DNA of 64,000 bases from Mytilus galloprovincialis (lineage: Eukaryota > Mollusca > Bivalvia > Mytilida > Mytilidae): NCBI RefSeq assembly GCF_965363235.1, contig NC_134845.1:64385261-64449260 (forward strand), given 5' to 3'. The notes beneath the pieces are model-generated. The model was given only the letters and a program-made list of their open reading frames with translations, was not told the origin of the DNA and did no database searches. Shown in pieces: positions 37,901-50,345 of the stretch (positions are counted from its first letter, which is position 1; each line of letters starts with the position of its first letter). The translations under genes were made by a program, and so were the position numbers.

Positions 37901-40900
37901 CATAGAGACATCATCCGAATCGAAGCTCATAAAACAGCATAAGGCTACTGATGAGTCTTCATCACAGCTAGAAAATCTTGCGATATCAGCTATGAGTCTT
38001 GAGTATATGATTTAAATTTTAGGAATACTCAAGGCTAGGAATCTATATACCGTAGTAGTGTTATTATTGTAACCTGTGTGATATCTGTTTTAATTTGAGA
38101 TTTACGATTTTCAGGTACATCTTTATCAGCAGTGGAACCATCTATAGAAATACATAGTAAAACAGGTAAACCATATAGTATTTACGTATAACCTTTTTTT
38201 TATATGGATCAAGGATATACACGTAAAACACGCAAAATAAGTAACTTAGCCCGTTATAATGAATGTAAGAGGTACATTTTGTATTTTTTCTGACAACAAA
38301 ACCGTCCATTAAAAATGTAATACTCGTTATCTCCTGGTTTGAAATATTTTCTGAAATCAATGTTTGATGCTATAAAGTATCAACATTGTAAGAATACCTA
38401 CATGTATGTACGCTAAACAATAATTATTTGATTTGCACCGTTTGTAAATGACAAGAAAACATAAGCAATTATGAGTATTAACCATTTCATATGAAACAAC
38501 CGGAAAATTGGGTTCAAACATAAACAATGTACATGGAATGAAGTGACATACATGAAAATATCACTAATTTATTAATGACATTTCTTCTCCATTTGTTTGA
38601 TATGTTTGAGCTTTTATTTTTGCATTTTGTATTTTCCGATGTTATGTTCATTTTTTAGCAAATCAGTATTCTAATTTCTCTAATTCTAACACGATTTATC
38701 ATTTTCCCGAGCATCGCGTTATAAGTTTGAATATTTAAGTGGATTCGAGTGGATTAATGCAGTATCAGATTGTTGCAGTAAATTAAAATTAAATTAAGAA
38801 AAATGACCAAATGAAAATGTATTTATTTGGTAGAAAATGTGATTTTTACTAGCATTGATTTGTAGAATTATGGATATTATCATATTATTCGCATATCTTT
38901 TATCATTTGATAACTTTTAAATCATTAAAAATTTAAATCAGGCGATTGGTCCTTGGTACATTAAGAGGAAAGTTAAAGACACAATTTATATTATTAAAGA
39001 CGAAGAGCAACGAGCATTATGTTGTTTTGTTGTCAAGTTAGCTCTCATGAATTGCACATACGAACCACTTTTTCTTTCAAAGAGTAATACCAAAACAAAC
39101 TATTTTGCAAAGTTCGCTGCAGCGTTTTCTCTTTATCATGAATCGTAACATTTTGTTAGAATTCTATTTCATTTTGAAGATTTTGTATTGACATAACATC
39201 TTACACCGTTAATGATAGTTGAATAGTTTATTAGACAATCAAGACTCTGTACGATAACACCCTTCCCCTCAAACAATTCTGAAAACTGATGAATTTCAAT
39301 AAAACACTTTACAAAATTACACTCAGCTACCCAATATCCTACCAAACTACTCTCAGACTGTCAAATGTTAGTATACAAAAGTAATAGTACAGATGTATTG
39401 TAACTATAGTGTAGTTTAGGTGATGTCCATGTTTGTTGTACGTTCTTGCAGGTACATTTATCTCAACACAAATTTTGATTAAAGGTAAATCCCCAAACTT
39501 CAAAAATTAATTGAAATTGGTTAAAAGATATACACTAATTAAAGTGAAGTGACACTATTACGTTACGCAGGTAAACTGAATGGCTGTCTGAGCTCCTATT
39601 AAAGATTTTAAGAAATACATTTTGCAACAAAATTTGAGTGTCACTGTGGGTACCTGTTACATGACTGCTAGCATATAAGGTGACAAATTAGCAAAATTCT
39701 GGAAAGAGTGTACAAATACAGGTATTAGACTTGTGATAAAAAAGACCATTACTTTTTTTTAAACGATTGAAATGTTAGCAATATACAAAATGCAGTGCTT
39801 ATATCTCCATTTAAAAAACATGCTCACTTATTTCTCGTTCTGTATTCAGTTGTCAATAAAATTGAGAATGAAAATGGGGAATATATCAAAGAGACAACAA
39901 CCCGACCATAGAAAAAACAACAGCAGAAGGTCACCAACAGGTCTTCAATGCAACGAGAAATTCTCGCACCCGGAGGCGTCCTTCAGCTGGCCCCTAAACA
40001 AATATATACTAGTTCAGTCATAATGAACGCCATTCTAATTTCCAAATTGTACACAAGAAACTAAAATTAAACTAATACAAGACTAACAAAGACCAGAGGC
40101 TCCTGACTTGGGACAGGCGCAAACATGCAGCATGCATAGTTTAGGAGTCATATCTTGCAACTTCATTATGTTATCTAATGTAGTAGAGGGGATAACGCTC
40201 TCGCTTACAAAGCAGAAATGAATACAATTTAAAAGGGACAATTTTTCAAATCTCATTCGAGGACTATTTATCTAATGAGTATATAATTCCTAACAACAAA
40301 ACCTAATCTAAATTTCAATTCAAAAAGCTCAAGATGACGTGTTTTTGAATTTTGCCATTCTTTTGATTGCTGTATCAATTTCTTTATGGATAGGTGTATC
40401 GGTGGAAATGTTAAAAAAAATGTTTACGTTTTCTCTCTATAGTATCGATACTGACTTTGAACTAAATGTGAATAAACTCGTTTCGGATGACATGATTTTG
40501 AAACTTGATCAATTAAAAACAATTAACTATTTTTGCGTCTTTTCCGTTTAATATGACAATTGAAAATGGAATTGACCGTTTTAAAGAAGGTTTACAGTCG
40601 CACGATTATTTGAGGATATTAGCGTATTTCCGAAATACAATAACGAACTTATTACTGTAAAGTCTATGTCTATAAAAAAATATATATTTTTCAAAAGTTG
40701 TACTTATAGTTGCTCAATTGATAAACGCATTCGATTGTGTTTTTTTTAAATGTCATGATAAAAATTATAAGTGTCATTTGTTCAAAGAATAATTAATCAT
40801 ATATTTGTATTCATTATATTATCATTGTATCTTTTGATAGGCTACATTGAATTTCAAATAATGTCATTGATCGGGAAAATCTGCATACTTTTGATATTCC

Positions 40901-41313
40901 TTCTACTAGTGTCTACAGTATTTGTCTCTCTGACTTGTATTTGCTGGAAATATGAATTATCTTGCAAGAAGAGAAAACAAGGTACAGTTGCCACAAACAC
41001 AACACATACCAATGAATCTGGAAGCAACTCACCACAAGGGGGGACCCACCAGTACGATGAAGTAGATGATGAATTTTTGAATCGGGAATCTTCAATAAAT
41101 GATGGGCAAGACGTGAGAAGCAGTGACAGTTCGAATGAGGGTAGTGGCATTTGTGGAGTAGACAATGATGGATATCTGAATCCTTATAATGCGCTTAAAT
41201 CAATTGAAATCAATTTGGATCAAAGGTCAAGTTGTGATCAACTAACAACAGAAACCAGTTTCATTCATACACTAGAAAATAAAATTTATTTCACAGATCA
41301 GATGCAAAATTAA
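25986..41313 (+). CDS. Gene B: MEGF/Draper-like receptor with extended stalk
   Basis: Exons, all in frame with AG/GT borders: 25986-26041, 27821-27929, 37375-37448, 38115-38165, 39452-39484, 40841-41313. The ectodomain reads [49 protein letters not shown] and [17 protein letters not shown], with the same cysteine plan as genes A, C and D. Exons of 51 and 33 bp add a serine/threonine-rich stalk. The last exon encodes the helix (about [20 protein letters not shown]), basic [19 protein letters not shown], then [20 protein letters not shown] and a 32-residue extension. YDEV and YLNP are plausible SH2 sites. The first small exon and the signal peptide were not located; a LINE occupies the interval just upstream. 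Intron 2 (27930-37374) is enlarged by several mobile elements. Receptor role is inferred from architecture. Confidence 0.78.
26480..27000 (+). repeat. Dispersed bivalve repeat in gene B intron
   Basis: Contains gcaacagtagtataccg, atggccattttcctgacttg and catgccaaacctcccgg, words I associate with a frequent mussel repeat, followed by a GACGCGCG-type block at 26925-27000. No open frame. Confidence 0.5.
27001..27820. other. Gene B intron, no further feature
   Basis: AT-rich, no exon-like segment supported. Confidence 0.5.
28345..28536 (-). mobile_element. tRNA-derived SINE (MetaSINE-like)
   Basis: Read on the reverse strand it starts with a tRNA-like head (tatcggtgactgagtggtc, resembling an A box, then tgttcgaaccac, a B box) and continues with ctaggattgtcagttttcc and a body ending in ggcactccggcttcctc. 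The last block resembles the conserved core of mollusc and other animal MetaSINEs. It is clearly diverged from a working copy. Confidence 0.5.
28537..29067. other. Gene B intron, no further feature
   Basis: AT-rich sequence with an A run at about 28637-28652. No exon. Confidence 0.5.
29068..29518. mobile_element. 451-bp inverted-repeat element, copy 2
   Basis: Ends GGTCCAAGACCACAATTATT and (inverted) GGTCCGAGACCACAATTGTC, flanked on both sides by ACAT (29064-29067, 29519-29522). Same length and same terminal box as 10186-10636, although the interiors have diverged. No open frame. Confidence 0.75.
29523..30127. other. Gene B intron, no further feature
   Basis: AT-rich with no exon-like segment. 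Confidence 0.5.
30819..31032 (+). CDS. Unrecognised C-terminal exon in the TTAA element
   Basis: After a possible acceptor (ctgcaag, 30812-30818) the frame reads [20 protein letters not shown], then [20 protein letters not shown] and ends [10 protein letters not shown] with TGA at 31030-31032. About 70 residues of ordinary protein composition in otherwise very AT-rich DNA. I do not recognise the family. No upstream exon was identified. It lies inside gene B's intron and inside the TTAA-flanked element, so an element-borne gene is the likelier source. Confidence 0.35.
31279..31440 (-). pseudogene. Unrecognised minus-strand coding remnant
   Basis: The reverse strand reads [20 protein letters not shown] and then [20 protein letters not shown] before the frame ends shortly after. 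A neighbouring frame continues with [17 protein letters not shown], so this looks like a coding segment interrupted by a small length change. Family unknown. It lies in the 6.27-kb element on the strand opposite to the other exons. Confidence 0.3.
31443..32700. other. Non-coding part of the TTAA element
   Basis: Holds a decayed array with repeated cctgcatttttttt-like blocks at 31420-31640 (several units of about 50 bp). The rest is AT-rich and featureless. Confidence 0.45.
32725..33603 (+). CDS. Two-exon unrecognised coding unit in gene B intron
   Basis: Exon 32725-32822 (acceptor tgtag, donor gtaaga) joins in frame (phase 1) to 33365-33603 (acceptor tttcag), ending at TAG 33601-33603. The first exon contains [20 protein letters not shown], the second [20 protein letters not shown] and [19 protein letters not shown]. 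Both the frame match across the intron and the composition support real coding sequence, but I know no family with this pattern. The intron carries a fragment of repeat R1 (33140-33340). It probably belongs to the TTAA-flanked element; a nested host gene is the alternative. Confidence 0.4.
33140..33340 (+). repeat. Interspersed repeat R1 fragment
   Basis: Words agtggtatgattgccaatt and ccttcaacaatgcacaagac match the 845-1240 family with divergence. Confidence 0.55.
33940..34480 (+). repeat. Tandem array, unit about 150-164 bp
   Basis: Four diverged units marked by gatattgggctgatttttgg at about 33953, 34117 and 34266 and a weaker copy at 34424. Each contains a gttacagatcaagtt-like word and a ggactttga-like block. 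Confidence 0.7.
34886..35473. mobile_element. 590-bp MITE-like inverted-repeat element
   Basis: Ends read gtaaaggagtaggtccggta (left) and gtaaaggggaaggtccggta (right, inverted), continuing for roughly 35 bp with a few differences. No clear flanking duplication and no open frame. Nested in the TTAA-flanked element. Confidence 0.65.
35474..37374. other. Remaining element end and gene B intron
   Basis: No exon-like segment is supported. The + strand open frame at 36210-36485 overlaps the element's end sequence and looks accidental. Confidence 0.45.
39855..40130 (+). repeat. Interspersed repeat R2 copy
   Basis: Contains gagaatgaaaatggggaata, acaacaacccgaccatag and aggctcctgacttgggacag. Reverse copies are at 23440-23860 and 63430-63790. 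Lies in the last intron of gene B. Confidence 0.65.
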
Positions 41314-42080
41314 AATAATCCATACAGATAGCAGAAAAACTTGAATGAACCTTTTTTCGTTAATTGATATCTATGTGTTTGCTAGTGTTTCTTCTACAAA
41401 GAACGTTTATTCTTGTGGATATTTGACATAAATTTAATTGAAGGATATTTCCAAATTTTTAAACAGTAAGTTGAAACTGCAAAAAAAAACCAACCCAGTT
41501 TCAGTCAGTGAAAATGTTACCCAAGACTGTAAACTTATTATAATGAATCTGGGTAAAACTTGAAAGCCGTGAGTAGGCTTGTATGTGGTAACTTAGTTCG
41601 ATAGAAAGATGATGTTATACATGTACCTATATATATATTTGCATATAAAGAATCAATTCTAAGTAAATGTATAATCTGGCTAATTTGTTGAACTATATTA
41701 ATGTCAGGTTGTTTCGAATCAACATGACTTGAATAAGTCGAATTTGATCAAAAAAAGGAAAATCCAATTTGAAATAAAAGCAATAAGGTCGTCAATATTC
41801 TATCTCCACCCTTATCACAAGGAAGAATATACATCCGGTACAATGGTTCATTCATGTTATCTTTATATAAAAACTTTGGTGTTTTCTGTTGAACAATGAC
41901 AAGGAAAGGACCTTTACTTTTTGTGTTTTGTCAAGGACAATCCACTTCAATAACTCATTTAGAATATATTGAGTGTATTCATTGTTTGTACAATTTCGCA
42001 ACATAGGACTTTTATCTTTTGGCTTTGTACAGGGATATCGAATTCAAAAGCTTATTGTGTATACAACAATAACGTATACG
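41314..42080 (+). repeat. 3' flank of gene B shared with the left edge of the window
   Basis: Matches 1-780 and carries the aaggaagaatatacatccgg block (about 41819). No coding content. Confidence 0.6.
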
Positions 42081-42299
42081 TCACACATCGACATCTTTTC
42101 ACATATTGCTTGTGGTTTTTAAAAAAACACTAATAATTAAATTTCTACGAAACAAGAGATGCCAGTTTAACGTCAATGATCCAGTAAACCTACAACAAAA
42201 TAACCAATAATACACCCAGTGTGTAACACACAGTCTCACTTGATGTGATCAATGATATGAATACATATCACTGTTTAGAATTAAATCACTCAACGTCTA

Positions 42300-45200
42300 A
42301 GTAAAGTATACAAAACCACATGCACGTAGACGCTGTCATGGTCATCGTCATTATACATCACCTACTCTGCATGATGTCTCTATTAATAACTTTCTTCCAT
42401 TTATACAAAAGCCGTTAGGTATTCATCACATTCGCACGAAACTTTATTCATTACCCGTTTCAAAGCTTCAATCTCTGTTTTATTTATGTTTGGAAACCAC
42501 TGTGTCAAAAAAGATGATAAAGAGAAAATATTTTGTCTTAATCTTTCCTTTGCAAACAAAGATCTCGGTGGCGTCAACTTAGGCAATATCCTTCATCATA
42601 AAATAGTTCAATCGAATATAACTCCTTATTTCCAAGATCAGTCTGTACCAATCATTTCTTATATCTATACCATACCTATTGCAACTAAAATTTTCAATTA
42701 CAATCACGTTTTGCAGGATCTCAATATTGACGATTTCAAGTCTAAACCTCCGATTGCACTTGTGCTGCTTCTCAATTCATATATAATCCGACTGGCCACG
42801 TTATTACCGGTGACCTTAACATTGTAAATAATACTTCTCTACGAAATGTGTTATCGAAAGGTCCGAAATATCGTGAGCCTAAATCCATCAATTGGAAATA
42901 CAGCTTTAAAATTTTGATGGATTCAGTCGAGAATTATGCCAAGGCAATGGGCTAAGCTCGAGAAGGAAGACGTAGACACTCTTTCCAAATGGATTAAGGA
43001 GGTGAGGTCGTTGATACAAATCAGAATTAAGAAACTGAATCGGTCTATCAATGTCCATGCTACGTCAATCTTTAAAGACAAAAAGGTTGCAAAACACTTA
43101 ACTTACCTTCATGTCAAATATAATGTTGTCCCCGCAGATAAAGCCCCAAACAACATCTTTTGTGTGTGTAAAACTCATTACATTAACTGCTTGATAAACG
43201 AATTAGGTATTGACACTTCATTTGGAAACTCAAACACTTACTAAAGAGGAAATCCTGGATAATCATAGGTCTGTTCTATGTTCCTTTGGAATTTTAACCA
43301 AAGATGATGAACTGGCTCTTACATCACTGTTACAGTATTGGACACATAAACTACATAAGTGTCCTTATAAACAACGGTATATTGCTGGGTCTTGCAAGTG
43401 CTCAACGAAACCTCTTTCTAAATTATTAACATCCATGTTATAAGCAATTTAAGACGGGCTTCAAAGTTATTGTGACTGTCTATTCTAGAGGTGGCGTGAA
43501 TCAGATGTGGATACTTAAAAATTCAAAAGATCTTTTAGAGTACATACAATCTAACTCTCTTTCATCTTGCAATATTATTAAAACTTTTGACTTTTCTACA
43601 CTTTACGCAAGTATTCCACTTCCAAACTAAAAGACAAATTGAAAGAGTTGGTATTGCTTTGTTCCATAAAAAAAATGGCCAACGTAGATACAAGTATCTT
43701 GTCTTAGGCAGGGATAAATCCTACTTTGTAAAGGATCACTCTGATTTACACTAAATATTCTCTGAAACTGACATTATCAAGATGCTTGATATTTTGATTG
43801 ACAACATATTTGCTACGTTTGGAGGACGTGTTTTTCAACAGACTTTCGGCATTCCAATGGGAACCAATTGTGCCCCTCTTCTTGCCGACTTGTTTCTTTA
43901 CTTTTATGAGGCTGACATCATACAGGAACTTTTTAGGAAGAAAATAGAAAATAAACTGACAACGCAATGGATAAAAACGAAAAAGACAAACAGACAAACA
44001 ATAGTACACATGACACAACATAGAAGATGAAAGAATTAGCGATACGAACCTTACCAAAAACTAGGGCTGATCTCAGGTGCTCTGGAAGTTAGCAATATCC
44101 TCAAGCTCTATTTCCGCTATATAGATGACGTTCTTTCACTAAATAATTCAAAAGTTGGTGACTATGTTTAACGCATCTTTCCCATCGAACTAGAGATAAA
44201 AAATACAATAGATACAGTTAAGTCGGCCTCATATATTTACTTACATCTTGAAATTGACAATGAGGGTCGGATGAAAATAAAACTTTACGACAAAAGAGAT
44301 GATTTCATTCTTCCAATTGTGAACTTCCATTTCTAGGTAGCAACATTCCAGCAGCACCTGCATAAGTGGGTATATATCTCCCAATTGATACGATATTCCC
44401 GTGCTTGCATTTCCTATCTTGATTTTCTTGATAGAGGGTTGCTGCTCACAAGGAAGCTATTAAACCAAGAGTTCCAAATGGTGAAGTTGAAATTATCCCT
44501 TCGTCAATTTTACGGACGCCATCATTAGTTGGTTGACCGTTATGGAATAACCGTTTCACCAATGATATCGGATATGTTCCTTACGTCGTAACTACAATCC
44601 CCTCCCTTTCATGAATGTGACCTACCGGATTAGACTATTTACCGGATTAGACTATTTACCGGACTTGCTATAACATAAGCAACACGACGGGTGCCTCATG
44701 TGGAGCAGAATCGTCGTTTTAATGTTATTTTATCCAAATTTGAATCGAAGAGGTTACGTAATATCCTTCAGTTTGTAAGTTCTAGTTTGTATGACTTCAC
44801 GTTTAGCCATGACGTATTTGTGCCAAACTAGTTCATATCATTTGACGGTTGCAACTCGTCAACTATAATACCGTTCTTCCTTAACTGAACAAACAATATA
44901 GTATGGTCTGAAAGTATATACTAGTATTCTAGGTACTGAAATTGTTTATCATATAAATTACGTATCTAAGTTTCTCTTGTTGGTAGTGTTTTTATATTTT
45001 TAACCACAACTGTTTGTCAATTTAATATCTTATATGATTATGATATGGATTGGTACATCCCGCCATAGTGATATGGTAAATTTTGAGTTCTTGTCTTTCA
45101 TTTTTGCTGAGGTTCTTTGTTTATATGCCATTCAGTATCTCTTTATCTAATATTCATCTGGTTTTTTTTATAGTGATTAGGATTGTATTTGAATGTTGAC

Positions 45201-45430
45201 AGGCGTACCCAAATTCTTGACGTTTGTCGTACAAGGTTTTAGCAAGCTATAAGGCTAGCTTGAGTCCAGCATTGTCTTTATTGAAAGGAACCTGTACCGG
45301 GTCAGATATGATACAGTTATTTTTTTAATTCGTTGGAAATGTTTAGGCGTTTGATTTGCCATTTTATTTAGGAATTGTCGTTTTGAATTGTCCTATGAGT
45401 TTGGTATTTGTATTTTACTTTTCACTAACA
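42300..45430 (+). mobile_element. Penelope-like retroelement, longest fossil copy
   Basis: Reverse-transcriptase segments occur in order: KYNVVPADKAPNNIFCVCKT, then KTFDFSTLYASIPL, then TFGIPMGTNCAPLLADLF, then a connection or tail segment ending in a RYGITVSPMISDMF-type block. A long untranslated tail follows to about 45430, with the tttgatttgccattt and gttttgaattg blocks. The copy is old and broken in many places. A piece of the family's own tail in inverted orientation lies inside it at about 43945-44095. I place it as a Penelope-like element from the RT motifs; no endonuclease was recognised. Shorter fragments of the family lie across the window. Confidence 0.65.
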
Positions 45431-46486
45431 TAACCATGTAGCGTGCTGAAATATACAATACGTTATTCATAAATGTAGCACTATGGGTTGAATTACGAAG
45501 GTATAGAAAAGAACTTTAAAACACAATCATAACATTATCTGTTATAATAGTAAGCTACATGACAAAACATAATATGTTCTCTAAGAAAGTGTTTAACAAT
45601 AACGTGAGAATGCTCCCAATTGCCGTAATCAATCTCAAAGTACTTAATCTCATAAAAAGAAAGCAAGGCATTATTTATTCAAACTTGACTTATACTCTGA
45701 CCTATAATGGTCAACCTTTATAAATTGTGACTTGGATGAAAAGTTGTCTCATTGGCACTCATGCCACATCATCTTCTATCTATTGAACCATATTTCTGCT
45801 ACAAACTACAAACTACAAACGTACAAAGTGATGTTCGTCCTGAAAAAAAAATTGATGACAGAACTGAACAACATCATGAAAACACTGCCTTTAGCATAAC
45901 AACATAAAAAGTTGAAGAGCATTGATGACCTAAAATTCACAAAATTTGTGCCAAATAGGACTACAGTTATCTATGCCTGGGATCAGAAAATCCTAGTCTT
46001 TCGAATAATTCATACTTTAGCAAACAGTTAATTTATAAAAAACACCATATTATTGATATGCATGTCAACACCGAAGTGCTGACTACTGGGCTGGTGAAAC
46101 CCTCGGTGAGGAAACGTCCACCAGCAGTGGCATCCTTTTATATTGTTTCTTTTCGATAGTTGTCATTTACTTAAAGAAATTACAATAATTTTGTGTTCGA
46201 ATTTGCATTAGTAGAAAAATTTTAAAGTTAGAAACAGTTTTTCCGTATAAATTTCGAATATATATTTGGACTATCAGACAGTACTTGAATCACACACACA
46301 TGTGATTCGTCTCTCTTATTTACACAATATATTGTATCTAAATGAAACTACATGTAGACATGAAATTCAAATTCATTTTACAGGAATATTTCCTTATTGT
46401 CTGACCTAATTAAAATATACATTTGATTAATTCTACTAACATGATTTCGATGGTTTATATTATTGTTTTTTCTTTGTGTATTGTAG
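45431..46486. other. Upstream region of gene D
   Basis: An R1 fragment (agttgtctcattggcactc) lies near 45735-45785. The signal-peptide exon expected for gene D was not found. Confidence 0.45.
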
Positions 46487-49234
46487 TTTATTGTAAACAG
46501 GAGATTTTTTCATCTGGGTAAATATGTTGTATATACTATTTTCAGAGCCTTATCAATATTTTTTCTGGAACATGTTGGAAATGGAGAATACATACGCGGA
46601 TAGTGTACTTTTGCAGGTATTTCAACCTTCGACAATAAATCATATTTACTATAAAGATAAATTAGAATTATACGTGAATATTTATTTCAATTTCTATTTT
46701 CAGGTTAAATGAAAACCTGTGTTTTTTCAATTTCGAACACAGGGATGGAACGTGTGTTGGTAAGAAGATATATACATTTTTAAGTATAAATAAAAAAAAG
46801 AAGATGTGGTATGATTTTCAATGAGACAACTCTCCACAAGAGACCAAAATGAAACAGAAATTAACAACTGTAGGTCACCGTACGGCTTTCAACAATGAGC
46901 AAAGCTCATACCGCATAGTCAGCTATATAAGTTTTTTGTCAAGAAACGATGTGTGTCCGAGGGATAAAACAATGTTAATTCCTTATATTTCACAAAAGGT
47001 ATAAACTCATTACAAAGGGGCATAATCTCTTAAATTCATGTTCATCAATTTGACTCGAAATCTCGTTTATTGATTTGTAACTTACTAAAACGTATATTTG
47101 AATTACAATAAGTCTGAAATAAGAAAAATAACAATTCATGGAGTCGATTTTATATAACAGCATTTTGTGTGTATTTCAGTAGAGACGCCATTATACCAAG
47201 ATATTGAAAGACAATAGATATTGTCTAAGGCAAGCAAATGCAAGACTGCAGGCAAAACATTTCCTTCTAAAACTTGATTTCAAAGTTCCAACGGGGTTTT
47301 TTGTCAAGTTCCCTTTCTAACATACATTTGAGAATTTAGTAATGAATATACCGACTTCCCAACAATCGTTAATACTGTTAAATGGCATACAACACAATGC
47401 AAGATATTCACATAGGATGAATTCTTCGACGCTGTTTGAAAAAATCGAAACATCAGAAAATTTAATATGATCCGATTGTAGTAAGAGTTATTAAAACAAT
47501 TGGCGTATTATAGCTACCAAAACGGGAAAAGGCATTTTTTTTGAAATGATAAGTATTTTTCACATTGCCCTCCACAAAAGAACCCAAATAAACGCTATAC
47601 ACCGATTAGCCCCATTTTAACACAGTAAAATATACATAGTGGCAATACATTTAATATAGAATATATTCTTTTATGCAGAGTTCATTTTCTAAAAAAATGA
47701 TAGTTGATGTCAGCAAACAAGAAGAATCATAATCTCATATCTTTTAAACAAGTAGCATTGTTTTGATTATTATGTGTACTCGACTACGGTGCTTTACCTA
47801 ATCACAGGGAAGTGAACGTGAATTATGTCTATAAGAAAATAATGAATACTTAAGAAACACTATATATATTCAAAACTGTTCATGTTAAATAAGAATTCTG
47901 ACATGTCTAATGGACATATGTTGATACAAATATAAATTGAGAAGATGAGGTATGATTGTTAATGAGAAAACTTTCTGCAAGTGACCAAATTACATTGAAA
48001 ATAACTAGTATGGTTAACTTTACTCCGTAAGCATATTTCTAACTCACTATCATTTTGTGTTATTATTTTGTAGAATGTAAAAAGGGTTTCATTTCATTTA
48101 TTCGTGAAGCTTGCAGACCATGCCTAGAAAATACTTTTGGAAGAGAATGTTTATCTGACTGTGAATGCAAAATAAATGAAAGGTTTGAAGATTTTCTGAA
48201 ATTGACCTTTTAATTTATTATAAAAGAATTACGCACTGCATTATCAATATTTTACATTGCACTTGACCAATAAGAGTTTTAAGATGAATATTGTTTTGAT
48301 TTGTTAAAATAGTTAAAATTGAGGGAATTTTTGTTTAGGGAAACCATTAAATTCTTGTACTTAAGAAAATGATTTAATGACTTTGCTTTAGCTTAAATAA
48401 TGGCGATATGAGTTTTGTCGCTTTCATCGAGCTTGCATTTTGAGATAATATAGGCAGGTGTTCTGTAATATTTTTATACGTGTTTCCAAATAATATTCAA
48501 GACCAATTTTCACACTTTACCTTATAATATATTACGTATTTTGTGCTTTTGTGTTGACTTTAAACAGCATATTTCTTAAAACGTTTAATGTTATATATAT
48601 ATGTTCCTTTTAAGCAGCTTAAATGACATATAAAAAATCAACATATGGTCTAGAACAATACTTTGGACGTTGTAAATGTAGCTGCAAGTAACAAATTACG
48701 CCTCTTTTAAGAAGATACTTTTAAAATACTTACAGAATTATTTTGTTTTGCATTTTACTTCTTGGTTCAATATAATATTAACATTATTATTTCACTGTGA
48801 TACACAACTTGGCATTTAACAAGTATTGACACAGTTTGATTGTGGCCCAAACAAAAAAACGGAAGTGAGGGATTTTGAAAGTTTTATTATAAGCTCAATC
48901 TCCTAGAAGATCGATGCATGTAGTAAGAATAAACGTGTTCTTCGCAAATAAAAGTCCGTGAGAACTTTCCATTCTAACGTTCAGTTTTTTCCATAATTTC
49001 AAAAGGCACATTTTAGGATATTAACAGAGTTCCTACTGGAAATTCCATTTTTTATATTCAATGAATTACAACTTATTGACCAGTGTCTACACAACATGTC
49101 GAGCTTCTATCAAACCGAGTAAATCAATATTTTTTTCTTAATTCAATTACTTTATTTTAGATGTGACCACGGGAACGAATGTGTGACGTTATTGCCTAGT
49201 CTAGAACCGGACAACACATATGATATTGATGAAG
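46487..49234 (+). CDS. Gene D: receptor ectodomain exons without membrane exon
   Basis: Four in-frame exons: 46487-46517, 46704-46759, 48074-48182, 49161-49234, with AG/GT borders and the lengths 31, 56, 109 and 74 bp of the family. The peptide contains YCKQEIFSSGLNENLCFFNF, EHRDGTCVECKKGF, CRPCLENTFGRECLSDCECK and CDHGNECVTLLPSLEP. It is the most diverged ectodomain in the window but keeps the cysteine plan, so it has been under constraint. No transmembrane exon was found between 49235 and 53495. That gap holds Penelope-like tail and a decayed tyrosine-recombinase element. The last exon ends in phase 1, which fits the first exon of gene C (53496), so D and C may be one gene with two ectodomain modules. 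Otherwise D is a truncated gene. Confidence 0.6.
46795..46935 (+). repeat. Interspersed repeat R1 fragment
   Basis: Starts agatgtggtatgattttcaa and ends near accgcatagtcagctat. Lies in a gene D intron. A second short fragment is at about 47940-48010. Confidence 0.65.
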
Positions 49235-49734
49235 GTAATAGAAATAAAAAAACATATTTTCAACGATCTGTTTTTTTCCCAAAACAATTAAATTAAATAA
49301 AATTGACATCAGAAATCGGGAATATGTCAAAAAGACAACAATCCGAGTTCATTAAGTGTCCACACTATCTCCGTTGTATCACACTGAAACGTACATTTCA
49401 ATGTCAAAATAGAACTTTGCGTGAGTGTAAGATAGGCGACAGAAACCAGATGGAAATTTAAACTAATTAATCGAAACACAGTTGGTTTTCATAAAAATAC
49501 CGATAGTATGTACACGTCATATTAACGTTACAAATATTTTGTCAATCAAGAAAACAAAGGATCTTGGTAGTGTCACTTTTTTGTTTCAATCAGAGTGATT
49601 ATTTGTACTCTAAACGATTTCAACCTCATGAAGACAAGGTACTTGTATTATGGACCATGCCATTTTTCTATTCACATACTTCAGAAGGAGAAAAAAACTT
49701 TTACACAAGAACAGAATATACCTTTCATTATGTT

Positions 49735-50345
49735 ATACATGTATATTATACTGCGAGTTTGACTGTCCCTCAAGTATTCTTCACCCCTCTTTTAAATGTA
49801 ATATAAATTGTTTATGGAAGTAACTTATTCTATATTAGATGTTTGAATTCCGAGATCCGGTCTGTTTGTATTTTGAACTTACTGAAGGTAAATTACCGTA
49901 CGCTTTTGTGATGACGGATAATCAAGAAAAGTGATTCTGAAGAATGCAATTTACCTGTTGTTTTCATTATTTAATATTAACACTGATATATTCAATCTAC
50001 AAAATTATTAGATATGTTCATCAACATGTAAAAAGAATGTAGTTTCTTGTACACAATACTTTCACATATTTATAATAAACATTTTCTACAAATGTTGCTA
50101 CATGTGGAGCAAGATTAGCTTACCCTTCCGGAGCACTTGACATAACCATTACTTTTTGGATGGGTTCTTATTGCTCGCTTTCACGTTTTCTATGTTGTGT
50201 TTTGAGAACTGTTGTTTGTCTGTTTATTTTTTCCTTTATTCTCTGGCATTGTCTGTTAATCTTCGACTTACTATGGTATTTTCTTATCCTATTTTACGTT
50301 GTGAGTTCGTTATTTCAAATGATAAAATTTTGACTAAATATCAAT
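49735..50345 (+). mobile_element. Penelope-like tail fragments
   Basis: Pieces of the family's untranslated tail, including gtttgactgtccctcaag at 49756 and tgtggagcaagattagctta at 50103. Decayed. Confidence 0.45.

Noticed and set aside
40854-41165. Reverse-strand open frames over the last exon of gene B
   Set aside because: Shadows of the real + strand tail exon.
45061-45150. Short hydrophobic frame (MVNFEFLSFIFAEVLCLYA) as gene D signal peptide
   Set aside because: It lies in the untranslated tail of the Penelope-like fossil and has no suitable donor site.
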